Below are positions 50,261 to 63,400 of a stretch of DNA of 64,000 nt, piece after piece. The DNA comes from Puffinus mauretanicus. Taxonomy: Eukaryota > Chordata > Aves > Procellariiformes > Procellariidae. The stretch's first letter is position 1; the number at the start of each line of letters is the position of its first letter. A program made the position numbers and the translations under genes. The notes below the pieces were generated by a model. The model did no database searches. It worked only from the letters and a program-made list of their open reading frames with translations, and was not told the DNA's origin. The stretch spans positions 310,001 through 374,000 of the forward strand of contig JAJKFH010003558.1 in assembly GCA_023333565.1 (NCBI GenBank). Reading direction: 5' to 3'.

Positions 50261-51969
50261 ACATTCATTTTTACCTACACTGCTGAGAAGTCTTATGATG
50301 GCTTTGCCTTAATTTAACCCTGGAGCACAGAGGTTTAGGAGGATCTATCTGCTCTCCTTAACTAAGCTGAGTTAGAATGAAGTAGTGTGAAACTAATTAT
50401 CTTTAGCTGTATTTAGGTGGCATCACTTTCACCTGCAGAAACCCTTGGGGTCTCTGAGTTACAGAAAAAAAGCAGCAAGAAGTATATTTAGATATTAAAT
50501 AATAGCTCTCAAGTAACTTTGTAAGTAAAAAAAGTGAGACTGAAAAAGGAAGGGAAAGAACGTAAAATGATTATGAAAAACACTGTTTGGAATAGTAGTA
50601 TTCCAGAAAAAGAGTGTTTTTTCCTGCTAGCTTTTGTGATTTTTAAGATTAGTCTCACAATACTTTGAATTTTCCTTACGATTCCACTGGCTGCGGTCAA
50701 TTTTTTTCATAAGGCATCATTTAAGGAAGTAGATATGAAGGGTGCATAGATGAAGTGTATACATGAGGTTTAGAAATTGTCTGTTAATGTATTTACAGCC
50801 TGAAAAACATCACTCTGTGGAACAGAATTTTGTTTTCTCAGGGAATCCAAGTCTTCATTTACAAGTCAAAACTACAGCATTTTTTTTATTGTTTCAAAAT
50901 GAAACTTTGCTATCTATGTTTAGGGAGCAACTTAGAAAGCACCAACTAGAGAGAATAATGGAAAACTCTCTGAGTTCTCTTGACCAAACTAAGCTCCAAA
51001 GGCAGCTTATCTTCCTAGACCTCCTGTGTGTATTTCATTCACACAGGAAGAACAATCACACATCAAATTAATTTTACCATTGAAAAATATAGAGAGAACA
51101 ATTTTATTTCAGTTTATATTTCCTTGTTCTTTCTATGAGATATTTAGCAAGTACTTCTGGGGCACAGGTCAGTGCAATGACACCCCAAGTGTTACAATTT
51201 TTCTGATTAGAGGCATTTTCTTCCTTTAACAGCAAAAATCACATAAATGTATTTGTTATAGACTGTGTAACATTAGGATTTTGCCTTGTAATTAAAACAT
51301 CACAGTAACTGTGAGCTGAAGTGTCCTTTTTTATAAAAAAAAAAATTGTTGGCAGATTGCTGTGGTCATAAGTAGAGGCTAAAAAGGAATTACAGTATGT
51401 CTTGTCGCAATGATATCAAAGACAGCAAAAAAAAGTGAACAGTTCTTCTAAAGGACACTCTTTAGTGCAGTGCTTGTAAAAAGGTGATCTCTTATCTTTG
51501 TGCTGTCTGCTGTTTTTCAGCAAGATGTCACTTTTTTGCCACAGCATCGCCTGGACAACATGAGACACAGTTTAAGAGATTAAATTAATTCATTTACTAC
51601 TTTATGCACTGCTTATCAGTGCCTTACTTTAAAACTTTCATGCATCAGTAAGCAATATGCTAGTATGATTTTCAGAAATGAACACTGCAATGTGTACACT
51701 TCATATGTGATTCAGTTCAGAGCCATGTTTCCTTTTCACATTAGCAGGTACTTAATAAATGAAAAGAATATTCTATTCTCTTATTGAACCAGATGTTGTT
51801 ATAACTCTCCGGCTTCATGAATAAGCATTCAGGATTTCACTAAAAAGGTTCTAATTATTCCATCTGCACTTACACTTATATAACCTTCATTTGTAATTAA
51901 AATCTATTTTTGTCCTAATTGTTGACTTGATTTTCTTAACTGGTGATATCAATGCAAATGCCATTTTAT

Positions 51970-52032
51970 GCACTCATAGCCACATGTTGTTGGAACTATA
52001 CATGTGTACATGACTAAGCACTCATAACCACA
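51970..52032. repeat. 15-bp direct repeats 48 bp apart
   Basis: GCACTCATAGCCACA (51970-51984) and GCACTCATAACCACA (52018-52032) differ at one base. They could be the footprint of a small duplication; the DNA between them contains no recognised element. Confidence 0.7.
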
Positions 52033-52664
52033 AATCAGCAGAAGTTAAGTTTGGTATGGTATTTTTTCTTCTTATAACTTCAAGACAACCTTATGCAAAT
52101 CTCTCTGTGAATCCATTTTCTATATTCTAATAGTATATTTGCAATTGCTGGCTTTCAAGATTCATTGGAGACCACTGTACACATGCTTTGATGTAAATTC
52201 AGCAAAAAAATTATTCATGGTGGGAAAAAAGTCTACCTTGTATATTGAGCCATATTTTCTGTGTCCCATCAAAAATGTAGAATATAATTTTGAAAACAAC
52301 TGTTCAGAATGTAAATTAACCATTTAACCAGTCTTACCCGATAGTTTAATCATTCCAATTCATCCATCACTTGACAAGTTTGCATTAGCATGGCTAACAC
52401 GTGAACACAGAATGTGCCACTTAGCCAGTGCATTTACATTTCCTTGGTGACAGTGTTGAATAAAAGGGGCTTAATGTTATTAAGTACCTTGATGGACTGG
52501 GTCAAGTGGCTGATGAGAATGCTAGTAATTAATGTGTTCTAGATCTAGGACAAAAGTTATTTTGAAAGAACATGGGCTTGTCAAAACTTCCTGCTCTCAG
52601 GCACAGCTGCATAGCTATAGCTGATTCTTCAACTTGCTGTTCGGTCCATGGCAAAGTTTGACAC

Positions 52665-53128
52665 ACATTTGCTCTTCACCCTTTCGGTGAAGAAATTTTT
52701 CCTAATATCTAATCTAAACCTCCCCTGGTGAAACTTGAGGCCATTTCCTCTCGTCCTGTTGCTAGTTACTTGGGAGAAGAGACCAACACCCACCTCGCTA
52801 CAACCTCCTTTCAGGTAGTTGTAAAGCACGATGAGGTCTCCCCTCAGCCTCCTCTTCTCCAGACTAAACAACCCCAGTTCCCTCAGCCACTCCTCATAAG
52901 ACTTGTTCTCCAGACCCTTCACCAGCTTCGTTGCCCTTCTCTGGACACCTCCAGCACATTTCAATGTCCTTCTTGTAGTGACGGGCCCAAAACTGAACAC
53001 AGTATTCGAGGTGCGGCCTCACCAGTGCCGAGTACAGGGGCACGATCACCTCCCTACTCCTGCTGGCCACACTATTTCTGATACAGGCCAGGATGCCGTT
53101 GGCCTTCTTGGTCACCCTAATGCACCTG
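52665..53128 (-). mobile_element. CR1 LINE fragment, best preserved, lacking its 3' end
   Basis: Read on the minus strand, the translation contains [29 protein letters not shown] (from about 53031), then after one frameshift near 52965-52985 [48 protein letters not shown] and [15 protein letters not shown]. This is the C-terminal part of the CR1 ORF2 reverse transcriptase in the form typical of birds. After FFTERV the similarity ends abruptly: the usual KHWNRLPRE segment and the 3' untranslated terminus are absent. The 5' limit is near 53128 and could extend slightly. Apart from the frameshift the copy is well preserved and much more GC-rich than its flanks. It is dead, being a small fragment of the element. 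Confidence 0.93.
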
Positions 53129-55344
53129 GTGGTCCACAGCAGCTGAGAAAGCCCATTCTCTTGAACCAATTTTAATCTCAACCATGTTACTAATGCTCAC
53201 CATTATTGAGTAAACCTCACAACTGACCGCCTGGTAGACCTCCACCACTGCTAGCACTAGCAGTTGACTTTCCAACCGCAAAGTGACGAGCTGGGAGCAT
53301 GTACTTATTTGGGTTACCCAGCTTTCGAAAGAGGTAACAAAATGCATCTGGAAGATTGTTACTTCTCTCATTTGCTCATCTTGGCACTGAAGGACCAGAG
53401 TGAGCTTTTCATATGTAAGTTTTTCAGCTATTGTTCACAGACTCAGGTCTTTAGAGAGTATCATTTTCTTCGCCCTCTGCCTCCAAAGAACTAGTTATAT
53501 TCATTATATTAACCTATATCATTCTGAAATGAGGGTGTGGCTGTGCTGTACACCTGGGGACCAACCTTACAAGCTATACCACAGCACACAGCTGCCATAT
53601 CATGTTGGCAGCCACTGTGTCTGAGTGGGCAGTGGGTGGCCAGGTCATTCGTGGGAATCCAGATCAGGTCCCCTCTGTACTATAGTCATATGTTCAGACA
53701 AAGCTGATAGTTTGCCCTTTTAAAGAAAAGGTTGAGTGACTTAATCAATGACTAATGCAACTGGCGTTGGATTCCAAACTGAGATGAGTTGGGCGGCAGC
53801 CATAAAAGTAAGTTATCCATGTTTCTTGTGTCAGGGGTTAAGATGAAAAAAACACCTTCCCACAAAGTTTTCTTGACTGATATTGATCATAGTAGGTATC
53901 TTGAGGTCATTGATGAAGAGACTAATAGTTTCCCACTTGTTTCAAAACAATGTCCCTTTGCTCAGGCTGCAGGAAAATCCATGACTTGTTAGTGCATAAT
54001 AGCTCTGAGCTGATAAAGGTGTCAGCCTAGAGCTCCTGCAAGGGGTGACTGAATGTGCCAGTATTGTGACTGTTGTGCTGGAAGGCACAAAAAGGAGTAA
54101 TCCTGAAAGTTTTGCTACTCATGGAAGCTGTAGTGTGAGCATCTTTTCCAAGCTGTGTTGCTGAAACGTTTTCTTTTGTGGCAATGCTGTGTGCTGGTCT
54201 GTGCTTTTGGTCCCTGTTTACATCAGAGTATGACCCATGACTCAGCTCTTGAAGATCTATTTTTAGAGAAAAAACTGAAAGAGATCTAGCAGCAAACTCC
54301 TCACAAACAAAAAAGTTTTCATTTCAAGTAGCCCAGTTCTGCACAGCCAAGAAAACATCTGAAAGACTTATGACATGAGCCCCTGTGTTACAGAGGCTTC
54401 CAGAGAAAACAAAAGTAAACAGCGGGTGTTTAATTCATAAATAAAACAAATATGTTTGAACCAGCCCCCTCAGCTACTCTAGCACATTACTACAGATGCA
54501 GACATTAAGAACCCTCTTCAAAAGTACAAATGCAGTCATAGCCTTGAACCGCACACCAGAAAAATGATGCAAATGCACAAAACTTTCTTTAGTCACTTTA
54601 AAGCTCTTAGGAAACCAGTGATTAATTTCTAGTTTCTTTTTTTTTTTTTTTGTTTAGAAGTCTGCATTCTTTGATACTCTGATACACTGTGTCTTTGCTT
54701 CCTAACAATTCTTTTTGTTTTTCAAACTGAAGAAATTTGTGAAAATACTGCAATATTGAATAAAAATACTATTGAGAGTTTACAACATTGTATTTGGAAC
54801 AAGTACTTTTGAGAAAACAGGCAAAAAAGAAAGAAACAAACAAGACCAAACCTAGGTATTAATTTTCTGAGGGATCTTTGTTCTGAGGCTGTGCTGTTTC
54901 CATACCCAGATATAAAGCAGACTGCCCAGAAAACAGAAGTACAATTTGAAATTTTTGGAAACACATGGAATTTTTCAGCTTCTCCCTCAAAAGTGTGCTC
55001 TGCTTCTCAAGTAATTAAAACATTTCAGAAGAGGAAAATAAACAGAGTTAAGAATAGAGTGAAAATCTCAGTGGGAAAAAAAGGAGCATTTTATCAATCT
55101 TTCTTTAACAGTGCTCTGTAGTCCTTTCATCAAGTTCTTTGTAATATCAGCCAACATTCTGATTTTATTTTTAGACTGGAGTTACAAAAGCTACACAGTC
55201 TAAGGCAAAAATAAATATGTAGCAAATGAGATTCAGTCTCCCATTCCTTCACCATTGCCATGAGCGGTGTGTACTCACTTGGGTTCACATTTTTTTCTTC
55301 TGTCAATGCTTCCTCAGAACCACACCTCTGGTGGCAGCAAGCAG
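53129..55344. other. Non-coding region, no gene recognised
   Basis: Directly upstream (on the minus strand) of the CR1 fragment; the 84-codon minus frame at 53117-53371 does not look like CR1 reverse transcriptase. A T15 run lies at 54637-54651. No gene, RNA or other repeat recognised. Confidence 0.6.
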
Positions 55345-55425
55345 TGCAGTGCTAGGGGTAGTATGGGAATTGGATAATCTCTTGAGGTGCCTCCTATAGA
55401 CCTATTTTTCTGGATTTGTATGACT
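55345..55425 (+). mobile_element. CR1 3' end remnant (sense on +)
   Basis: The phrase TTGGATAATCTCTTGAGG, followed by CCTCCTATAGACCTATTTTTCTGG and ATTTGTATGA, parallels the CR1 3' terminus TTGGACTAGATGATCTCTTGAGG, TCCCTTCCAACCTCTATTTTTCTG and ATTCTGTGA. Only the last 80 or so bases are recognisable. The copy is diverged and 5'-truncated. Confidence 0.6.
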
Positions 55426-58400
55426 TTTATGGCTCTGCAGCACCTTGCCTCCTACGATGGTGGCCAGGACTAAGTAAGCTCATTCCTTGTCCTGTTTCAA
55501 GCAGGCAGTAAGCTGACGAAAAGTCCCTCTGTCCTAGTCTATGTTGCAGATGAATGAGAGCACCACCCCAGACTGCTTGTGCTAACTCCCCTGCTACAGC
55601 TTGGATGAGTCTTGCTTCTGGCAAAACAGAAGGTTTGTTTGGCTAAATCACAGGATACAGATGATGGCTTGTGCGACAGAGTCTTCTTGGCAAATCATTC
55701 TATCCAAGTGGGTCAGGAATTCAAACTGCTGCAGCACGTCCAGAAAAAAAGCAAGCCTCGGCTGTCTTCTGAGGTGGGGCCAGGCAGTCAGTGAGTTTCA
55801 TTCTGTCCATTAGCTCCTACCACTTTGCTTATCTCAAAGACATGCTTTAAACTTCAAACTACTTCTTGTCAAGCTGCACTGCCTGTTTTTATTTAATAGT
55901 CTCTTGCATTTTTTCTTTCCAGTATAAATGTTATGCATTAAGCCTGACTTACTATGTTTTCCTGGGAGAGATTTAGGCTACTTCTGCCATCAGAAACGCA
56001 TCCATTCACTTTCCATTACTTCCTGTACTATGAACTTTCACAGCTGTATCTTCTTCATCTAGCTCTGTTGTATCCTCTCCTCTTGAATTTAACTTTTACT
56101 AGAGGGTGCTAACAACCAAATGGTATAATTAAGCTGCAGATTATTAGAGGACTAATAGAAGTCAAACATGCATTTTTACTATTTTGCACCACACCAAGCC
56201 AGCAAAAACAAAGCTTAGAATAACTAATCAATTAAATGATTATCACAAGGCACCTACTTTACCTTATTTCAAGCTTAGGCACATTTGCTCATGTTAGACA
56301 TATCTCTGGGTGAGGTTTTTTTGTCCAAATAGCACACAAAGCCCAAGATGGTTCAGTAACACCAAAAGGGAAGGATCACTGCAGAGTATCCATTCAATCT
56401 GTGGCTAAGGGTTGAAGCCACCTTCCTTTGTAAAGGGGAAATCAGCTTCACCCGTACCAGGCCTGAGGGCTGGGGCTGTGGGTGAGCAGAATATGGAACG
56501 CATGAGGAGGTGACATTTCCAGCCCTCTGTGTTAAAGCTTTGTGACTGGTATTTTGGTCTATAAGAGGAGTGAGAGTCTGTACCCTCTCTGCAGGAGTTG
56601 GCCATGATATTTGGAACACTGCAATTGGATAAAGGTAGTTTAACTCCTCTCTTGGCTAACTCCTCCCGTGTTACTGTGTGACTATTGTTGGGATGAAGTA
56701 TTCACACCAGCATGCTGGCTGTCCAGTACAGATAACTTCTGTTTTCCTTCTCCAACATTAAAAGAGGCATTAGGAGGCCCAGAAGAACTTAGAAGTTCTG
56801 TTCAGAGTAGAAACTTCAGCTCATGCTAAAATGTATACATTAATCTCCCCATTGCAACAATTTATTAATGCTTCTCATTTATTAATATCTTCCACTCTTC
56901 CAGGCCTAGAGTGTACTTCTAAATACACTGCTGAAGTTAGCAGCTAATGTCTAATCAGGCATATTTTACTAGCAGTAAAGGCAGATGTGTGCACGTCTGA
57001 GCCCATCACCCATCATAGGCAGTCACCGGTGAAGGTTAGATCTTTACTGTCTCTTACCTAAATAATGCATGGCCATGTTTTTGGTGGTTTGGTGGTTTTT
57101 TTTTTCCAATCTATTTGCATGGCTGTAGCATGCTGTAGAATAAGGCCACAAATATATTATTATGGTATACGTGTTTTTCTTTTACCTGTCTTGAATGTTT
57201 GAAGTAAACAGTGCCATATTACTCCCATGACCCCAGAGCACCTTAGGAGCTTTATGAAGCTGAATCAAATCCCTCCATGCTGCTATCCGGCAGGATCCAT
57301 CCGATTTTGCAACAAATCAGCAGAAAAACACCAACTGTGCCTGTTCAGCTGCATTGCTCAGTGTGTTGAGGAGGCAGAGCCAAGGTTTTACCCTGACCTT
57401 ACACAACTGCTTTTGTGGGGAAACAAGTGATAAGCATACAGTGCACATTTCTTTTCAGATCCTTAGCCCAGCCTGTAGTAATTCAGGGCTTTAAATACGA
57501 TTCTTGTTTCTGTTGGCAAATAGTCCAGTTGTATCTAATTACTTAATTATACATAATGGCTGGCTAGTGCTTAGGTGCATAAGATTGGTGGGGCAATAAC
57601 ACTGCTAGTGGCTGGGCTGCAGTAAAATATTAATTTGACTGGGAAGAACTGAAGTGAGAGGGCTGTGACATGACCTGACAGAGCCATGAAATGGTAAAAT
57701 GACAGTTTTACTGATGGAAACTAAATGAGCGGAGTTGCAGTAATTCCTTTTCATTATGAGCCATAAACCAGATTTTAAATGGGTGACCATAAGTCAGTTC
57801 ATTCAACCTGCTCGGGCTTGAACGTCCAACATTTCCAGTGTTGCACATGGCATAACCTCAAAGTAAAGAACGTATTTCACACAGCAGTAGACTTTATTTT
57901 CTTCAGTATGTGTAAGACTACTTTTTTTAGCTCAGTTTCAGTGTTTCTATTGTCAACAGTATATTCATCAGCCTTGCTGTGGGCTAAACCAATTTGGGTC
58001 TAAAATAAATGGTGTCCTTCATATTGCTTGAGACAAGCTGGCCTAGTGACTACCTACAGTGAGGAAAGAAAGTAATTTTCTTCTGTGTGATAATTCACTG
58101 ACAACATGTTCTACACTGTCAGGGGAAGATCAATGCTAAGAATGGCCACTCAAAAAATCATCATTCTTTCTCAGAAATTGACTTTCCACAAAAAGTTAAG
58201 CTGAAAGATTTTAGTGTTGGCAAGATATTTTCTGCTGAAATGTTTCTGTTTTAAAACTCAAGTACCAAAAGCCAAAAAACCAAATCGAGTTTGCAACACA
58301 CAAAACCTGAGCAAAATTTTTCATTTTCTATGGTTTAATTGGAATAAAAAAACTCCAGGAAATGCTGACTAAATTAAAACATTTGCACAATCTATTCTCT

Positions 58401-59545
58401 CAACACCCACCCTGCTCCCATCATTTGATGGATGCTATTGACTAGCTCTGCTTTTGAGGAGCTTTTTGAGCAAAGAGAAGGGGAAAAGAAAAAAAGGAAG
58501 GAATATAAGCATTCCTTCCAGATACATAGTAGTCATATACTGTAATTTGTAAACCTTCTTTTATATTCATTTTATGTAAAACTTTAGCTCCTATTTTCTC
58601 CAGCTGCAGAGAAAAGGCAAAATAAGCCTTAGGCACCAGGGACTCAGGACAAAGATATTCTTAGGGTACACATTTGCTTTCAGTAGGACACTAAAGCCTG
58701 TCTGTGGGAGATATATGTCTTCTCCACAAAATAAAAATCTGAAAGTTCTCTAAATGTTGGATTTTGGAGTACGAATACTAATAAAAGTAAAGAAGCTTTA
58801 ATACTTACAGTTTTCAGGAACTTTGCTGGAATGCCTCCTCTTTTAGAGATCACTCTCTGGGAAAAATCTACCATGCATACAGCTGTACAGTCTGCCAAGA
58901 GCTAATTACCTCTCCTTACCTATCCTAAGAGTGTCTCTAAATATTAATTTTATATTTAGATTGATAGGATTTTTTTCCACCATCAGTAGTGTAAATTCCA
59001 ATCAAAGATGTGCATTGCTCTCTGCTTCCCAGCCTGCTTCAGGGAGGAGAAATTTAGACTTTGTCCAGATGGTGACTCCATCAGGCAGAAAAAGCAGCGC
59101 TGTGTGCCCGGTGCACCAGCTGACTAGTGGTGAAGCAATAGAGGATGGACACCCTATGTTTCAGTCACGGTGTTACACACCAATGAAGGCGCCACTGAGT
59201 CTGGAGTCAGACAGATGATAACTGAATACCCAGGAAAGGCTTGTTTGCCAAGGTGAAGAATGGAGTAGCAATTGCCCCAAAAAACTCATTAAGGATGTCC
59301 TGGTGGATACCTTGCTTTAATATTGCTGCCTGGACAGTTCCTTGGAAAGGCAAGAAAGTGCCAAAACGAGCATTTTTTTTGGTCAGCAACAATTACAGCT
59401 TGAAAACTACTCAGGCTGAAGGACGCCTCAGTATCAGGACATTAACCAGCTAATAAACTAACTTGTTTAGTAACCATTGCTCAATGTATGCAAGCAAAGG
59501 TTCTTATTGTACATAGCCCGGATGGTCATCTTACACACCACCCAT

Positions 59546-59572
59546 CTATGGTGAATGAGAGATTCACCATAG
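59546..59572. repeat. Hairpin with 11-bp perfect arms
   Basis: CTATGGTGAAT (59546-59556) and ATTCACCATAG (59562-59572) are exact reverse complements around a 5-base loop. The total stem is too short for a miRNA precursor unless the flanks pair as well. Confidence 0.85.
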
Positions 59573-60334
59573 CAACAGTGAAGTTGCACCAGGATTTGCC
59601 ATGACCATAGGGTCTCTTGACTACTTCTGTTCTTTATGGTTGATGTTCCCCCTACTTGGTTGCCAATATGAGCAGGGTAGATAATACAATGAAGCCCAGG
59701 ATTCAGGTTAGCCAAAAGATAGACAAGAAGAAATAATGCAAGAGCTGAAGGTATAGGAGGCATGGTGCTTCTCTGTTTAATTAAGATTGATTTTCTTCAT
59801 AAAGGTTATTACAACAGCAATACAGTTGGCCTTGATCCACAAGTACAGCCTGTGGGCTGTCAGAGAGCAGTGCTGGAGCTTGTGACCTGAAGTTTGTCTC
59901 AGGATTAGCTGTTTGAAAATGGGACGTTGGGTGAGAGTGCTGCAGATACAGGAATGGGGGAAAAGAATGGGCATGGTGAAGTCAGAAGAATGAAGAAACT
60001 TGTGTTAGGTCTTGGCCCTGAGTTGCACCAGTACAGCTGAAGCTGCTTCTTCCTTAAGACTCACCAAAGGCACTTTACAACACAGATCTGTTATTATTTA
60101 GGTATCTTTCTGCATAAGTAGTAGGGAGGCAGCACTTTGGAAGATACACCCTGTTTTGCTTAAAATTAGAAAGTGGTGATTAAAGGCTTGAGATCAGGTA
60201 CTTGATCCTTTTGTAAATTTATCTCAAGGTGTTTACCCTGGGGTCAGGGGAAAGGGGGAGTGGGAAAGAAAGTACATACAAATTAGGTGTTAGACAATCA
60301 GTGCAGTGAGCTAGGAGCCTACATGCCCTTTTTT

Positions 60335-60352
60335 CAAATGTCTAGACATTTG
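60335..60352. repeat. Perfect 18-bp palindrome
   Basis: CAAATGTCTAGACATTTG is identical to its reverse complement. It could serve as a dimer-binding site or be chance. Confidence 0.9.
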
Positions 60353-60469
60353 GGAACCTATATCTGGACTCAACACTCCTGAAGATTTTACCCTAGGTCT
60401 GCCAGTAGTACAACTTCTCAATTTGATGTGAACCTACTTAGCTGATTAAATACAGATTTCTTGGCTGGC

Positions 60470-60486
60470 TTTTTTTTTTTTTTTTT
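60470..60486. repeat. Poly(T) run of 17
   Basis: Uninterrupted T17 followed by AAGAACAG. Simple sequence; no retrocopy recognised on the minus strand. Confidence 0.9.
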
Positions 60487-63400
60487 AAGAACAGTGTAGA
60501 ACAGTTGATTTAGTACAAAATCAACCTTGGTTGTAAATCACCAGATTTTTCAGTAGTGTGAATCATATTTAATTTCAGGAAATAAATTAAGTCAAGGTAG
60601 TCACTGTCAGATGTTTTGATAAGACTTTCCGTGCTGAATGACTGGAAGCAATTAAAGCCAATTGCTTCATTTTAATGGCTATCCTTTGTTAAGTCTCACA
60701 TAAATCTGAACTGGTACTGGATGGGGATTACTCTTTCATTCTATTTGATTAGGCATGACCTTAGTAAGAGCAAAATATATTTTTAAGGCAATTCTAAATT
60801 CTGATTATGTCTGATTTGGCTGACACTGATGAGCAGCATTCAAACAGCATGGTTCTGCATGGCATGATATTAGCATGAGAACATGAGGCAAGATCCTATT
60901 AGAATGCAAACATGTATTTAAAAGATATGATATTGAATCTCTTATGTACATAGAAATACATCCACTTTACATCATCAGCTACTGCTGCAGGTGCCATGGT
61001 AATTTGTCCATTTATACTGGTTTGTGCAGCTTCAAGCCATGATAAGTTTTGCGAGGCAATGTGGTGGGACATTTTTCTAGGCTTCCCTGGAAATGCCAGA
61101 AAACTTCCATTAAGGGTCATGTTTGTGCCTCAGATGTGTTCTTGACTGGGTGGCTCTGCCTGATAAGCAGAGGTCCTCGTCAGGTTACCATATCTTTGAA
61201 AGATGCTCTACCAGAAAATACAAACAAGTTTTCCATCACATATTATAAATGGAACTTGTTCTGTTCTTATAGAGGATATGGCACTAAAGAAAATAAAATA
61301 AACTTTTAAATGTTTATTAGCAAGTTGAGAAATTGGATCTAGAGCAATCCCATATACCTATGACAATTACCTGCCTCTATTCTGTGCCTAAGTCAGAAAA
61401 GCTGCCTGCCTAGATCTTCTGTATACTCACGGAAAAGCCATGTGCACTTCTGCAGAGAGATTCGCTTACATCTCTCCATTGACTGTGTACCAGTGGCTGA
61501 TCTCAATAGCTGGAAATGAGTACACTCCTGATTTATAAAAAAATGTTAGAGGTAAAAAACATCTGTGCCAAATGATGCATCCTAGAAACTCATGCTATAA
61601 AGAATGCTTTTTGTTACTAGATTCATAATTTCAATTAATTAAAATTATGGACATCATTGATACTACAAGAAAATGACAGGAAGTGTGATCAGTTTGCCTG
61701 GAAGACATTGCTTGTTTTGGAATAGGCTGTACTCAGTGTTCTCCTTTGAATAATTGGACATTACTTCAGCGTTCTTGTTAAGTCTTTTGTCAGGTTCTAG
61801 ATGACTAACCCTGCTCCACAGCCAGGCACTGCATCAGAAAAACCCTCCACCCTTTATTTCACATTGTTGCTGAATTGGTTCATGTCCAAAGAATTGAAAT
61901 TGGATGACTCTGGAATCAAGTGAGCAAAACTGCTAGTGATTCATGGAGCTGATAAAATTCAGATTTCTCCTGTCTGGAAAGAGAGTCGACTCGACTCAGA
62001 TCCACTAGATGACTCAAAGAGAGCGGAATCCAAAATGCTATTTCTTAACTGAATTTATTGCTTATGGGAAAAAAGTGCACCTTACGCTCTAGAGGCTATG
62101 TAAGCAATGCAAACTCCCTATATAAGATGAAGAGATTTCTGTCTTTCGTCTGTCTGCACTATTCTCACTGGAATATCTAGACAATGGATGTAAACATGAG
62201 AGTAATATTAAATATGTTCACCCCTTCTGTGAATGAGTTGGTCACTGACATAAAAGACTTTCCCCTGAGTATTTCCATGGTTCTATTATGATCTGCTCAA
62301 AAAAAAATTGGCTGGGCTGTTGCCAAGACATTGTTTGAAATGACACTCAGTGTACCAGGATGAGTCTCACTCTGGTCTTGTAGAGGAAGGCATTCCTCAG
62401 TCAGGATTCTCATGAATGTGTCTGGTTCTTTAGCTTCTTATTCTGTATCTGTGTAGCTCAAGGTGCAGTGAGTTGTAGTAACCAAGCATAGCTGAGCATG
62501 AATCATGGTAGCAAGGCTCTGGTCCAAGAGGAAATGACACAGTTTTTTTGGCTTAAAGATGGAAGGAGGCATTTCTTACCACTGTTGCTATTGGTGTGTT
62601 CATGTGCAGAATCTAGCCTAACATACACATGCTTCCTATTGGCACATAAACTAGATAAAGGGCCAGTTCAGTTTCCTGGATAGCTCCCTGACATTTCTTC
62701 TCTTCATGCCAGCACCAGTTCTGGCCTGTTTGAGTCAAGCTTGAGGCAGCTGCTTGATATGCACATGCAGTCAGTCTAGCACTGTGGTGATGATTCTGGG
62801 TCCACTGTGAAGAAGTTGTTATTATTACTGATGCTGTTCCAGTCTAATGCTGAATTCCTGGTAGAGTGCACCATGTTATGAAGTGCCCAGTGGATGATGC
62901 TTTGATGTAACTTATGGATGTGAATTAAGTCCTTCAGTCTGAGTAAACATGTATCACAAATTATTTACATTTTTTCAGTGCAAGAGAGATCTCACTCTTT
63001 TCTTGACTGAAAATGTGGAATTGCTAGATTATATACTGAGCTCCCACCCAGAGACTGCTGGATATGAAGAGTTCTGGGAACTGAACTTAACAGTTGGAAA
63101 GAAAAATGATGTGCTGCAATTTTACCCAGTATAGCAGTTAAAAGAGTGCTTGTTGTGATTTTACAGATTTAAGGAATTTGTTTCTGTCTACATGAAATCA
63201 CAATCTCTTATAATATGTCGTAGCACGATGGGCTTTTGTCTTGTAATTGTTACCTGCTGTAAATATTTTAGTGCAAGCTTTCTGAAGAGTTTAGAAACAC
63301 TGCCGTCTTTAGGCAGAAATAAGAGTTATTCTTATCCTTGGGAAAAAAGACGGTATTAGTATGATCTGCTATCATAAACTTTGGTTGCTGCTGCACTTCA

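Larger units (their letters stand above)
44518..52664. other. Long non-coding region, no gene recognised
   Basis: No recognisable gene in 8 kb. It holds an A/T low-complexity inverted pair (45709-45784), a T17 run at 49391-49407 followed by a short TG repeat (near 49421-49436), a GC-richer patch at 50040-50260 and a pair of 15-bp direct repeats (51970-52032). Frames of 128 codons (minus, 49862-50248) and 105 codons (plus, 45565-45882) have no known domain; the latter is largely Phe, Leu and Lys from T and A runs. Confidence 0.6.

Noticed and set aside
52728..53175. Plus-strand frames of 117 and 90 codons
   Set aside because: They are antisense shadows of the CR1 reverse-transcriptase fragment.
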